Assembly (NCBI RefSeq): GCF_012641405.1
Contig: NZ_JABAII010000007.1
Coordinates: 306,129-370,128, forward strand
Reading direction: 5' to 3'
DNA length: 64,000 nt
Origin: Rhizobium sp. P40RR-XXII
GTDB taxonomy: Bacteria; Pseudomonadota; Alphaproteobacteria; Rhizobiales; Rhizobiaceae
In this document: one piece after another, positions 18,261 to 26,988 of the stretch
How positions within the stretch are numbered: the first letter of the stretch is position 1
Layout of the letters: the number at the start of each line of letters is the position of its first letter
The notes under the pieces: generated by a model
Seen by the model: the letters and a program-made list of their open reading frames with translations, nothing else
Databases searched by the model: none
Told to the model about the DNA's origin: nothing
Position numbers and translations under genes: made by a program

Positions 18261-19856
18261 TCAGCGGTTATCGGCAAGGATCATCTCGGCTGCCTTTTCG
18301 GCGATCATGATGGTTGGCGAGTTGGTGTTGCCCGATGTGATCGACGGCATGACGGAGGCGTCGGCGATGCGCAGCCTTGCCAATGCCCGCAACCGCAGGC
18401 GGGGGTCCACAACACTTTGGACGTCGCTCCCCATGCGGCAAGTGCCGACCGGGTGGAAGATCGTCGTGCCGATATCGCCGGCGGCGCGCTCCAGATCAGC
18501 ATCCGTCTCATAGGCCGGTCCAGGCTTGAATTCCTCCGGCCGGAACCGGGCGAAGGAGGGCTGCGCCACGATCCGCCGTGTCAGGCGAATGGAGCGCACG
18601 GCGATCTCCCGGTCTCGTGCAGCGGAGAGATAATTCGGGCTGATGGCCGGCTGCATGGCGAAATCCGGGCTGCGCAGATGCACGGAGCCGCGGCTTTCGG
18701 GGCGGAGATTGCAGACGCTGGCGGTGATCGCCGGGAAGGGATGGACGGGATCGCCGAACTTGTCGAGCGAGACCGGCTGAACGTGATATTGCAGATCCGG
18801 CGTTTCCTTGTCAGGCCCGGAGCGAGTGAAGATGCCGAGCTGGCTCGGCGCCATCGCCATCGGGCCTGAGCGGCGAACCAGATATTCGAGACCGATCGCC
18901 GCCTTGCCGATCAGCTTCGTCGCTTTCTCGTTCAAAGTGGGCACGCCGGTCACCTTGTAGGCGAGGCGAAGCTGCAGATGATCCTGCAGGTTTTCGCCGA
19001 CGGACCGAACCTCGCGCACGACCTCGATGCCGGCTTTGCTAAGCACATCGCCATGGCCGATGCCCGAGAGCTCGAGAATATGCGGTGAGCCGATCGAGCC
19101 GGCCGATAGTACCGTCTCCTTGTTCGCGTAAGCGCATTTGGCCACGCCGTCATGCTGGAATTCGACGCCGGTCACGGCATCACCCTCGACGATCAGGCGG
19201 CGGACCTGTGCCTTGGTATAGACGGTGAGATTGCCGCGCTTCATCGCCGGGCGCAGGAAGGCTTTCGTGGTGTTCCAGCGAATGCCGGAGCGCTGGTTGA
19301 CGTCGAAATAGCCCGAACCTTCATTGTTGCCGCGGTTGAAATCCGGCGTCTCGGGGATGCCGGCTTCCCTGGCTGCGGCCTGGAAGGCATCGAGCACCGC
19401 CCAGCGCACGCGCGCTTTCTCGACCCTCCACTCGCCGCCGGCACCATGCATCTCGTCCTTGCCGCGATAGTGATCCTCGGACTTGATGAAATAGGGCAGC
19501 ACGTCGTCCCAGCCCCAGCCGGCGCAGCCGAGCTGGCGCCAGAGATCGTAGTCGCGGGCCTGGCCGCGCATGTAGATCATGCCGTTGATGGAGGAGCAGC
19601 CGCCAAGCACCTTGCCGCGTGGATAGCTGAGCGACCTGCCGTTGAGGCCCGCTTCCGGCGCCGTGGTAAAACACCAGTCGGTGCGGGGATTGTTGATGCA
19701 ATAGAGATAGCCGACCGGAATGTGGATCCAGTGGTAATTATCGTTGCCGCCGGCTTCCAGGAGCAGCACCCTATTGTTGCGGTCGGCCGAAAGCCGGTTG
19801 GCCAGCACGCAGCCGGCACTGCCGGCGCCGATGATGATGTAGTCGAAACGATCCAT
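18261..19856 (-). CDS. GMC-family FAD-dependent oxidoreductase (choline/alcohol dehydrogenase-like)
   Basis: The 531-residue protein begins with the FAD-binding motif DYIIIGAGSAGCVLANRLS and has the two GMC signatures: GKVLGGCSSINGMIYMRG at about 80 and GSIGSPHILELSGIG at about 255. The C-terminal catalytic region includes FHPVGTCRMG (the active-site histidine) and SGNTNSPTIMIAEKAAEMI. It oxidises an alcohol group; choline dehydrogenase and aliphatic alcohol dehydrogenases share this architecture, so the substrate is uncertain. The ATG at 19856 directly precedes the FAD motif and is preferred to an upstream in-frame ATG. It lies between a BCAA-type transporter and valine-degradation genes, with repeats in the gap upstream. 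Confidence 0.88.
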   Translation of the reverse strand: MDRFDYIIIGAGSAGCVLANRLSADRNNRVLLLEAGGNDNYHWIHIPVGYLYCINNPRTDWCFTTAPEAGLNGRSLSYPRGKVLGGCSSINGMIYMRGQARDYDLWRQLGCAGWGWDDVLPYFIKSEDHYRGKDEMHGAGGEWRVEKARVRWAVLDAFQAAAREAGIPETPDFNRGNNEGSGYFDVNQRSGIRWNTTKAFLRPAMKRGNLTVYTKAQVRRLIVEGDAVTGVEFQHDGVAKCAYANKETVLSAGSIGSPHILELSGIGHGDVLSKAGIEVVREVRSVGENLQDHLQLRLAYKVTGVPTLNEKATKLIGKAAIGLEYLVRRSGPMAMAPSQLGIFTRSGPDKETPDLQYHVQPVSLDKFGDPVHPFPAITASVCNLRPESRGSVHLRSPDFAMQPAISPNYLSAARDREIAVRSIRLTRRIVAQPSFARFRPEEFKPGPAYETDADLERAAGDIGTTIFHPVGTCRMGSDVQSVVDPRLRLRALARLRIADASVMPSITSGNTNSPTIMIAEKAAEMILADNR

Positions 19857-19873
19857 TCCAAAAACTCTGTCGT

Positions 19874-20005
19874 CCCCTCTCCCTGCGCGCAAAGAGAGGG
19901 TTAGGGTGAGGGGCAGGAAGACCCTGCAAATTCCGTATTCGCTGGAAGTCCGTGCGGCCCCTCATCCGCCCTCCGGGCACCTTCTCCCCGCTTACGGGGA
20001 GAAGG
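19874..20005. repeat. Two dispersed palindromic intergenic repeats between livM and the GMC gene
   Basis: The first unit, 19874-19913, is bounded by CCCCTCTCCC and GGTGAGGGG and folds on itself. The second, 19955-20005, contains CCTTCTCCCCG and CGGGGAGAAGG arms around CTTA. Both resemble common GC-rich rhizobial intergenic repeats. They fill most of the 161-base gap between livM and the GMC gene and may separate two transcription units. Confidence 0.6.
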
Positions 20006-20017
20006 AAAATCAAGCAG

Positions 20018-21001
20018 TCACCGCCGATATTCAAACCCCAATTTCCGTCCCAGCCGCGAGGCATAGAATTCGCCGACGATGCCGCGGCGGAAGAGCAGGA
20101 CGCAAACCATGAAGACGATGCCGGTGATGATGGTGACCGGGAACTCAGAGGTCGCGAGGTAGTTTTCCAGCGTCGCCACGAAACCCGCGCCGAAAAGCGG
20201 GCCGATCAGCGTCCCGATGCCGCCGAGAAGCGTCATGAGGATGACCTCGCCGGACATCTGCCAGGCGACATCGGTGAGTGTCGCGAACTGGAAGACCAGC
20301 GCCTTGACGGCACCCGCAAGGCCGGCCAGTGCGGCCGACATGACGAAGGCGCCGAGCTTGTAACGGGCGACGGAATAGCCGAGCGAGATCGCCCTCTGCT
20401 CGTTCTCGCGGATCGACTTCAGGATCATGCCGAAGGGCGAATTGATGAAGCGCCAGATGATCAGCACGCCGATCAGGAAAACGGCAAGGACGAAGTAATA
20501 CATGTTGAAGGAGTTGTTGAGATCGAGGACGCCGAAGAGGTAGCCGCGCGGCACCGACTGAATGCCATCCTCGCCATGGGTGAATTCCGCCTGCAGGCAG
20601 AAGAAATAGAACATGTAGGACAGCGCCAGCGTGATCATGGCGAAATAGATGCCCTGCCGGCGGATGGCGACGAAGCCCATGACGAAACCGAGCAGCGACG
20701 CGCCGGCAACGCCGATCAGGATGCCCAGTTCGGGCGGGAGGCCCCATTCCTTCACCGCGTGGGCCGTGAAATAGGCCGCGCCGCCGAAGAAGGTGGCATG
20801 ACCAAAGGAGAGCAGGCCGGCATAGCCGAGCAGCAGATTGAAGGCACAGGCAAACAGCGCGAAGCAGAGCACCTTCATGACGAAGATCGGGTAGATGAAG
20901 AACGGCGCCCAGATCAAGCCGACGAGGCCGACGACCAAAAGCAGCTTCTGCACGGAAAGCTTCGGACGCTCCTTGGAACTCAAGCTGATTAATCCAGCCA
21001 T
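20018..21001 (-). CDS. livM: Branched-chain amino-acid-type ABC transporter permease LivM
   Basis: The 327-residue polytopic protein has about nine hydrophobic segments and the LivM-type features LLLGYAGLLSFGHATFFGGAAY and ENEQRAISLGYSVARYKLGAFVMSAALAGLAGA (the EAA-like loop contacting the ATPases). It pairs with LivH to form the inner-membrane channel. It begins one base after the livH stop and is the last transporter gene before a repeat-filled gap. Its C-terminus is tyrosine- and arginine-rich, with no extra ATPase domain. Confidence 0.93.
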   Translation of the reverse strand: MAGLISLSSKERPKLSVQKLLLVVGLVGLIWAPFFIYPIFVMKVLCFALFACAFNLLLGYAGLLSFGHATFFGGAAYFTAHAVKEWGLPPELGILIGVAGASLLGFVMGFVAIRRQGIYFAMITLALSYMFYFFCLQAEFTHGEDGIQSVPRGYLFGVLDLNNSFNMYYFVLAVFLIGVLIIWRFINSPFGMILKSIRENEQRAISLGYSVARYKLGAFVMSAALAGLAGAVKALVFQFATLTDVAWQMSGEVILMTLLGGIGTLIGPLFGAGFVATLENYLATSEFPVTIITGIVFMVCVLLFRRGIVGEFYASRLGRKLGFEYRR

Positions 21002-21002
21002 A

Positions 21003-21890
21003 TCACGCCTCCCGACCGAAGAGACCTGCAGGCCTCAGCAGCAGCACAATTGCCATGATCACGAAGATGACGATATTCGAGGCTTCAGGATAGAAAACCT
21101 TGGTGAGGCCCTCGGCAATCCCAAGCATATACCCTGTGACGATCGCGCCCATGATCGAGCCCATGCCGCCGACGACCACAACGGCAAAGACGATGATGAT
21201 CATGTTCGATCCCATCAGCGGCGAGACCTGGTAGATCGGCGCGGCCAGCACACCGGCAAAGGCGGCGAGCGCGACGCCGAAGCCGTAGGTGAGCGTCAGC
21301 AACACCGGCACGTTGACGCCGAAAACCTGGACGAGCGTGGAGTTCTCGGTCGCGGCACGCAGATAGGCGCCGAGCTTCGTCTTCTCGATCAGCAGCCAGG
21401 TGCCGATGCAGACGACCAGCGAGGCGATGACAACCCAGCCGCGATAGACGGGCAGGAACATGAAGCCGATATTCCTCGCGCCCGCCAATTCCGTCGGGAC
21501 GGCATAGGGCTGGCCGGAGGAGCCATAGAGATAACGGAAGGTTCCCTCGATGGTCAGCGCCATGCCGAAGGTGAAGAGCAATCCGTAGAGCGGATCGATC
21601 CCGTAGAGCCGGCGCAGGCAGAAACGCTCGACCAGCGCGCCGAACAGGCCGACGATCAGCGGTGCCAGAACGAGGGCTGGCCAATAGCCGATGCCGGCAT
21701 AGGCAAGCAGCAGATACGCCGTGAAGGCGCCGAGCATATAGAGCGCGCCATGGGCGAAATTGATCACCCGCAGCATGCCGAAGATGATCGCCAAGCCGAG
21801 GCTTAGGAGCGCATAGAAGGAGCCGTTGATGAGACCGATCAGCAACTGACCGAGAAGCGCCTGGGCGGGAATGCCGAATATCGTCGTCAT
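21003..21890 (-). CDS. livH: Branched-chain amino-acid-type ABC transporter permease LivH
   Basis: The 295-residue inner-membrane protein has about eight helices. The LivH hallmarks are LINGSFYALLSLGLAIIFGMLRVINFAHGALYMLGAF near the N-terminus and AAFAGVLAAPIYQVSPLMG toward the C-terminus. It starts three bases after livF and is followed directly by livM, so the two are co-translated. Substrate specificity is set by the binding protein, not by this subunit. Confidence 0.94.
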   Translation of the reverse strand: MTTIFGIPAQALLGQLLIGLINGSFYALLSLGLAIIFGMLRVINFAHGALYMLGAFTAYLLLAYAGIGYWPALVLAPLIVGLFGALVERFCLRRLYGIDPLYGLLFTFGMALTIEGTFRYLYGSSGQPYAVPTELAGARNIGFMFLPVYRGWVVIASLVVCIGTWLLIEKTKLGAYLRAATENSTLVQVFGVNVPVLLTLTYGFGVALAAFAGVLAAPIYQVSPLMGSNMIIIVFAVVVVGGMGSIMGAIVTGYMLGIAEGLTKVFYPEASNIVIFVIMAIVLLLRPAGLFGREA

Positions 21891-21893
21891 GGC

Positions 21894-22601
21894 TCAGACC
21901 CCCAGAACCTTATGCAGCATATCCATGCGCTCTGTGAGTTCGCCGACCGGAAATTCCGAGATCATCTGGCCGTGATCCATCACGTAGAAGCGATCGGCGA
22001 TGCGGCTGGCGAAGCGGAAATTCTGCTCGACGAGCAATATGGTCATGCCACGGCCCTTTAGCTTCTGCAGGACCTCACCGATGCGCTGGACGATAACGGG
22101 AGCAAGACCCTCCGTAGGCTCGTCGAGCAATAGCATGCGAACGCCGGTGCGCAGAATGCGGGCCATGGCGAGCATCTGCTGCTCGCCGCCCGAAAGCCTG
22201 GTGCCGACACTGTTGCGCCGTTCATGCAGATTGGGAAACAGCTCGAAGATCTCATCGAGCGTCATGCCGCCAGCGGCGACGACGGGCGGCAGCATCAGGT
22301 TTTCATAGACGCTGAGCGTCGAGAAGATGCCGCGCTCCTCTGGCACGAAGCCAATGCCCTGATGCGCCGTCTTGTGCAGCGGCACCTGCATCATGTCCCT
22401 GCCCGCGAAGGTGATCCTGCCCTTGCGGGCGCGGACGATGCCGACAATGGTGCGCAGCGTCGTCGTCTTGCCGACGCCGTTGCGGCCGAGGATGGTGATG
22501 GTTTCCCCCTCGCCCACACGCATGTCGACGCCGTGCAGGATATGGCTTTCGCCATACCAGGCATTGAGGCCCTGAACTTCCAGAAGTGGGGCCATCGTCA
22601 A
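21894..22601 (-). CDS. livF: Branched-chain amino-acid-type ABC transporter ATPase LivF
   Basis: The 235-residue ATPase has Walker A GRNGVGKTT, signature LSGGEQQMLAMARIL, Walker B MLLLDEPTEGL and the switch histidine region (LLVEQNFRFA). The short size and the absence of the LivG-type C-terminal extension assign it as LivF. Its start overlaps the livG stop by four bases. Confidence 0.94.
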   Translation of the reverse strand: MTMAPLLEVQGLNAWYGESHILHGVDMRVGEGETITILGRNGVGKTTTLRTIVGIVRARKGRITFAGRDMMQVPLHKTAHQGIGFVPEERGIFSTLSVYENLMLPPVVAAGGMTLDEIFELFPNLHERRNSVGTRLSGGEQQMLAMARILRTGVRMLLLDEPTEGLAPVIVQRIGEVLQKLKGRGMTILLVEQNFRFASRIADRFYVMDHGQMISEFPVGELTERMDMLHKVLGV

Positions 22602-23380
22602 GCCTCCTCCGTGCCCATATAGGCTTCGCGGACGCGCGGATCCCGGCTGACGGTGCCATAATCGCCCTGGGCCAGGATCTCGCCGCGCTGCAGAACTGTG
22701 ACATGGTGGCAGATATCGGCAACGACGGAGAGATTGTGCTCCACCATGAGGACTGCCCTGTCGCGCGCGACATCGCGAATGATGGCGGAGACGGTATTCA
22801 CATCCTCCAGCCCCATGCCGGCCATCGGCTCGTCGAGCAGCAGCACTTTCGGATCGAGCGCAAGCGTGGTCGCGATCTCCAGCACGCGCTTGCGGCCATA
22901 GGAAAGGTCGGCGGCGATGGCATCGCGCTCCTTCGAGAGGCCTACCGACACTAGGAGCTGCTCGGCACGGGCGTTGAGGCTGTCAAGGGCCGAAAGCGGG
23001 CGCCAGAACTGATGGGCGAGATTGCTTGGCCGCTGCAATGCAACACGAACATTGTCCAGAACCGTCAGATGCGGAAAGACGGCCGAAATCTGGAAGGAAC
23101 GCACGAGACCCATGCGTGCGACCTTGTCGGGTCTCGTCCGGGTGATATCGGTGCCAAGCAGCGTGATCGTGCCATGCGTCGGCTGCAGGAACTTGGTGAG
23201 CAGATTGAACACCGTCGTCTTACCGGCGCCGTTCGGGCCGATCAACGCGTGGACGCGGGCGTGATGCACGTCGAGATCGACATTCTTGACGGCGGTGAAG
23301 CCGCCGAAATCGCGGCGCAGTCCCCGGGCGGATAGGACCACCCGGGGCTCTTCCTGCTGATGTGTCGCGGACATCGCCAT
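22598..23380 (-). CDS. livG: Branched-chain amino-acid-type ABC transporter ATPase LivG
   Basis: The 260-residue ATPase has Walker A GPNGAGKTT, signature LSYGRKRVLEIATTL (the altered LSYG form typical of LivG), Walker B LLLDEPMAGM and MVEHNLSVV. The C-terminal segment RVREAYMGTEEA is the LivG-type tail. It lies 15 bases after the substrate-binding protein gene and overlaps livF by four bases. The start is uncertain by a few residues (MAMSATHQQ or MSATHQQ). Confidence 0.94.
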   Translation of the reverse strand: MAMSATHQQEEPRVVLSARGLRRDFGGFTAVKNVDLDVHHARVHALIGPNGAGKTTVFNLLTKFLQPTHGTITLLGTDITRTRPDKVARMGLVRSFQISAVFPHLTVLDNVRVALQRPSNLAHQFWRPLSALDSLNARAEQLLVSVGLSKERDAIAADLSYGRKRVLEIATTLALDPKVLLLDEPMAGMGLEDVNTVSAIIRDVARDRAVLMVEHNLSVVADICHHVTVLQRGEILAQGDYGTVSRDPRVREAYMGTEEA

Positions 23381-23395
23381 AAGCTGGTCTAAGCC

Positions 23396-24604
23396 CTATT
23401 GCTTGACGAGGTTGCAGCCGCTCTTGGCCGGATCGATATAGGCTTCCTTGCCGGGAATCGTTGCCAGCACATTGAAATAATCCCACGGCTCCTTGCTCTC
23501 TTCAGGCTTCTTGACCTGAAGCAGATACATATCGTGGATCATGCGGCCGTTGGCGCCGACCGTGCCGCCGCGACCGAAGAAATCGTCGACGGGCATTTCA
23601 TGCAGTTCCTTGGCGACGGCCTCGGTATCGTCGGTGCCTGCCTTCTGCACCGCCTTCAGATATTGCATCACGGCGGAATAAGTGCCGGCATGGATCATGT
23701 TCGGCATCTTGCCGGTGCGGGCAAAGAAGCGCTTGCCGAATTCACGGCTCTTGTCATCAAGGTTCCAGTAATAGCCTTCCGTCAGCGTCAGGCCTTGAGC
23801 CGCCTGCAGGCCGAGGCCATGGACTTCGGCCAGCGTGAAGAGCAGCGCCGCCAGATGCTGGCCGCCCTGGGTGATGCCGAATTCCGAGGCCTGCTTGATG
23901 GCGTTGGAGGTATCGAGGCCGGCATTGGCAAGACCGATGACCTTGGCGCCCGACGATTGGGCCTGCAGCAGGAAGGACGAGAAATCATTCGTCGACAGCG
24001 GATGGCGGACGGAGCCCAGGATCTTGCCGCCGCTCGCCTTGACGTAATCGCCGGTCTGCTGCTCGAGCGAATAGCCGAAGGCGTAGTCGGCGGTCAGGAA
24101 GAACCAGGTGTCGCCGCCCTGCTTGACGAGCGCGCCGCCGGTGCCGACGGCCAGGGCATGCGTGTCATAGGCCCAATGGAAGCCGTAGGGCGAGCACTGC
24201 TTGCCGGTGAGATCCGTCGTCGCCGCACCCGTGACGATATCGATCTTCTTCTTTTCCTTGCCGACCGCCTGCACGGCGAGCGCGACCGAAGAGGTCGTCA
24301 GCTCCATGATGGCGTCGACCTTGTCCTGGTCATACCATTGGCGGGCGATGTTGGAGGCGATGTCGGGCTTGTTCTGGTGGTCGGCGTCGACGATCTCGAT
24401 CGGCACGCCGAGAATCTTGCCGCCAAAATCCTCGGCGGCCATCTTGGCGGCCTCTACCGACGATTTGCCGCCGAAATCCGCATAGACGCCGGACTGGTCG
24501 TTGAGAATGCCGATCTTGACGACACCATCGGATGGACCGGCGGCGAAGGCCGCGGTGCTGGCTGCAAGCAGAAATGCAACGGACGTAATAAGACTCTTTC
24601 GCAT
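23396..24604 (-). CDS. Periplasmic substrate-binding protein of the BCAA-type ABC transporter
   Basis: The 402-residue protein starts with a clear signal peptide (MRKSLITSVAFLLAASTAAFA, cleavage before AGPSDG). A type-I periplasmic binding fold follows: VVKIGILNDQSGVYADFGG, MAAEDFGGKILGVPIEIV and GATTDLTGKQCSPYGFHW. Two cysteines (KQC and SGC) may form a disulphide. GGAGGAG lies upstream of the ATG, so longer in-frame versions are rejected. The ligand is probably a branched-chain amino acid or related compound, but members of this family also bind amides, urea and aromatic acids. It is the first gene of the transporter operon and faces a LysR gene. Confidence 0.92.
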   Translation of the reverse strand: MRKSLITSVAFLLAASTAAFAAGPSDGVVKIGILNDQSGVYADFGGKSSVEAAKMAAEDFGGKILGVPIEIVDADHQNKPDIASNIARQWYDQDKVDAIMELTTSSVALAVQAVGKEKKKIDIVTGAATTDLTGKQCSPYGFHWAYDTHALAVGTGGALVKQGGDTWFFLTADYAFGYSLEQQTGDYVKASGGKILGSVRHPLSTNDFSSFLLQAQSSGAKVIGLANAGLDTSNAIKQASEFGITQGGQHLAALLFTLAEVHGLGLQAAQGLTLTEGYYWNLDDKSREFGKRFFARTGKMPNMIHAGTYSAVMQYLKAVQKAGTDDTEAVAKELHEMPVDDFFGRGGTVGANGRMIHDMYLLQVKKPEESKEPWDYFNVLATIPGKEAYIDPAKSGCNLVKQ

Positions 24605-24637
24605 ATCCTCTCCTCCCAGAGATTTGGCAAAAACGAA

Positions 24638-24767
24638 TCTGTTCAAAATTGGCCAGCCGCTTTCCTCAAAACGACTTTTCCCGACGGGCAAGATCACGGA
24701 ATTCGCGCGTTGACGCAAGTCGCGATTGCAATTAATTCCAAACAATGTCTGTTCATTTTTGAACAGA
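24638..24767. promoter_or_regulatory. Divergent control region with palindrome and half-site (likely LysR operator)
   Basis: A perfect palindrome, TCTGTTCATTTTTGAACAGA, lies at 24748-24767, immediately before the AGGAGG of the LysR gene. An identical eight-base arm, TCTGTTCA, recurs at 24638-24645, 34 bases upstream of the binding-protein start codon. The pair spans most of the 172-base divergent region. Repression of the regulator's own gene and control of the transporter is the natural reading, but it is inferred. Confidence 0.65.
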
Positions 24768-24776
24768 GGAGGATGC

Positions 24777-25703
24777 ATGAAGCGCACGCCGCACTTTACC
24801 TGGGACGATTTGCAGTTTTTCCTCGCCGTTGCGCGAACCGGGCAGCTTTCGACCGCGGCGCGGCAATTGCGCAGCAGCCACGCCACGGTCTCGCGCCGGA
24901 TCGACCGGCTGGAATTTGCCTTGAAGGTCAAGCTCTTCGAACGCAATCCACGCGGCTACATGCTGACCAGCATGGGGCAGCGCTTCGTCGATACTGCCGA
25001 GCACATGGAGCAGGAGACCGAACGCCTTCGCGCCGATCTTTCCGCAGGACCAGCGGCACAAAGGGGTGTCGTGCGCATCAGTGCGCCGGAGGGCTTTTCA
25101 AACTTCTTCTTCACCGGCGTGCTGCCCGAATTCACCGCCCGGCATCCGAATATCTCGCTGGAGCTGATCACCATCCAGCAGATCATGTCGCTCTCGCGCA
25201 AGGAAGCCGATATCGTCGTGGTGCTCGACCCGCCGAAGGCTGGACCCTACTTCACCGAAAAGCTGACTGACTATCACCTGCAGGTCTACGGATCGCGCGA
25301 TTACCTCGCCCGCCATCCACCGATCGAAAGCCGCGACGACCTGCCTGACTTCGCCTTCATCGGCTATATCGAGGATATGATCTTCGCGCCGGGCCTCGAT
25401 TATCTCGACGATGTCCATCCCCGCATCAGGCCGCAATTCCAGAGCTCGAGCATCTTTGCGCAGTTGACGGCGACGAAGAACGGCCAGGGGCTGTGCGTGC
25501 TGCCGTTTTTCATCGCCGGCAAGCATCCGGACCTGCAGGTCGTCCTGCCGCATGAGGTGGATCTCAGACGCCACTACTGGATCACATGCCACCGCGACCT
25601 GCGCCAGTCGCCACGCGTGCGCACCGTCATCGATTTTCTGGCGGAAGCCGTGCGCAAGAACGCGCCGGCCTTTCTAGGCCCCTGGAGAAATACCGAAGGC
25701 TGA
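24777..25703 (+). CDS. LysR-family transcriptional regulator
   Basis: The 308-residue protein has an N-terminal winged helix (WDDLQFFLAVARTGQLSTAARQLRSSHATVSRRIDRLE) and a LysR effector-binding domain from about 95 onward. The ATG at 24777 has AGGAGG seven bases upstream, so an in-frame start at 24726 is rejected. It is divergent from the transporter operon and separated by a region with a palindrome and a matching half-site. It probably regulates that operon in response to a pathway compound. The effector is unknown. Confidence 0.9.
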   Translation: MKRTPHFTWDDLQFFLAVARTGQLSTAARQLRSSHATVSRRIDRLEFALKVKLFERNPRGYMLTSMGQRFVDTAEHMEQETERLRADLSAGPAAQRGVVRISAPEGFSNFFFTGVLPEFTARHPNISLELITIQQIMSLSRKEADIVVVLDPPKAGPYFTEKLTDYHLQVYGSRDYLARHPPIESRDDLPDFAFIGYIEDMIFAPGLDYLDDVHPRIRPQFQSSSIFAQLTATKNGQGLCVLPFFIAGKHPDLQVVLPHEVDLRRHYWITCHRDLRQSPRVRTVIDFLAEAVRKNAPAFLGPWRNTEG

Positions 25704-25749
25704 CGCTGCTCGCCCTGCTACAGGATGCTTGCAGCGGCGCTGTAGCGCT

Positions 25750-26811
25750 TTAAATCTGCTGCATAATTTTTTCCTTAAATCGATTCCGATTTAAGGAGCT
25801 ATGCAGTAGCTCGGCAGCATCGAAATCGGAGCGTTCGGCAAGACGAAGCTCCCAATCCAGCGACGAGCGCACGATCGTTTCCAGGCAATTGTATTTCGGC
25901 GTCCAGCCCAGTTCGCGATGGGCAAGCGCCGCATCCGCGACGATGCTGGCCATGTCGCCGGGACGGCGCGGCGCGATATGGATACGAAAGGCGCGGCCAT
26001 GGACGCGCATCACCATATTGAGCACATCCAGAACCGAATAACCCTGACCGTAGCCGCAATTGGCGACCAATGAACGGCCGCCGTCGCGCAGATGCTGCAA
26101 CGCCATCAGATGCGCCTCGACGAGATCGCTCACGTGAATATAGTCGCGAACGCCGGTACCGTCATGCGTCGGATAGTCCGTACCGTATATTTCCACCTGA
26201 GGGAGACGGTCGAGCGCCGCCTCGCAGGCGACCTTGATCAGGTGGGTGGCACCGTTGGTCGATTGGCCCGCCCGCCCCTCGGGATCGGCGCCGGCCACAT
26301 TGAAATAGCGCAGCGCCACATAGCGGAAATCATAGGCTGCGGCGGCATCACGCAGCATCAGTTCAGACATCAGCTTGGATTGGCCATAGGGCGATTCCGG
26401 CCGCAACGGCGCGTTTTCGCTGACCGGCCTGTCCGCCGGCTGCTGACCGTAGACCGCGGCAGTGGAAGAGAAGACGAAATGGCGGATGCCAGCCCTGACG
26501 GCGGCGCTCATGAGGATGCGGGTCTTGCCGGTATTGTTCTCATAATAGGCAAGAGGGTCCTCGATCGACACCGGAACAACGGCCGAGCCGGCGAAATGAA
26601 TGATGGCCTCTATATGGTTTTCAGCGAAAATCGTCTGCAGGAGCGCTTCATCGGCGATATCGCCGAGATAGAAGCGGGCAGCCGGTGGAACAGCCCAACG
26701 GAAACCCGTCGACAGGCGATCGAGAACCACCACGTCCTCGCCCGCGTCCAGCAATCTCCAGACCATGTGGCTGCCGATATAACCGGCTCCGCCCGTCACC
26801 AAGACCGTCAT
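25750..26811 (-). CDS. galE: UDP-glucose 4-epimerase with repeat-encoded C-terminus
   Basis: The extended SDR epimerase (353 residues) has the NAD motif TGGAGYIGSHM, the catalytic region SSTAAVYG with YGQSK (Tyr and Lys), and the GalE-specific RYFNVAGADPEGRAGQ and NLGYGQGYSVLDV-like segment (here NCGYGQGYSVLDV). It interconverts UDP-glucose and UDP-galactose for exopolysaccharide and LPS precursors (ExoB-type role). The ATG at 26811 is preferred to a TTG six codons upstream. The conserved domain ends near residue 334. The last 19 codons (from LLHSSLNRNRF onward) and the stop come from the palindromic repeat at 25759-25806 and its flank. Confidence 0.93.
   Translation of the reverse strand: MTVLVTGGAGYIGSHMVWRLLDAGEDVVVLDRLSTGFRWAVPPAARFYLGDIADEALLQTIFAENHIEAIIHFAGSAVVPVSIEDPLAYYENNTGKTRILMSAAVRAGIRHFVFSSTAAVYGQQPADRPVSENAPLRPESPYGQSKLMSELMLRDAAAAYDFRYVALRYFNVAGADPEGRAGQSTNGATHLIKVACEAALDRLPQVEIYGTDYPTHDGTGVRDYIHVSDLVEAHLMALQHLRDGGRSLVANCGYGQGYSVLDVLNMVMRVHGRAFRIHIAPRRPGDMASIVADAALAHRELGWTPKYNCLETIVRSSLDWELRLAERSDFDAAELLHSSLNRNRFKEKIMQQI
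25759..25806. repeat. RIME-like palindromic repeat, copy 2, overlapping the 3' end of galE
   Basis: A 48-bp imperfect palindrome begins CTGCATAATTTTTTCC and ends AAGGAGCTATGCAG. It carries a four-base insertion and a substitution relative to the perfect copy at 9606-9649. The left segment seen in copies 1 and 3 is not clearly present; only GCGCTGTAGCGCTTT precedes it. On the minus strand it is read as the last codons of galE. Confidence 0.75.
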
Positions 26812-26988
26812 TCTTCGCGTCCCCGCCAAGTCTTACCGGCCCCATATGAGGCCGCTTCCCCTGCGAAATCGATTAAAAGCGGGAGGCCTGGCGGGAAAGA
26901 TTGCGGGAATGGTTAGGCTGGGCTTTCGCGGATCGATTGCATTTTATGGATTGGGTGCGCGCTGACTATTATGAGGGATTTGAAGAGT

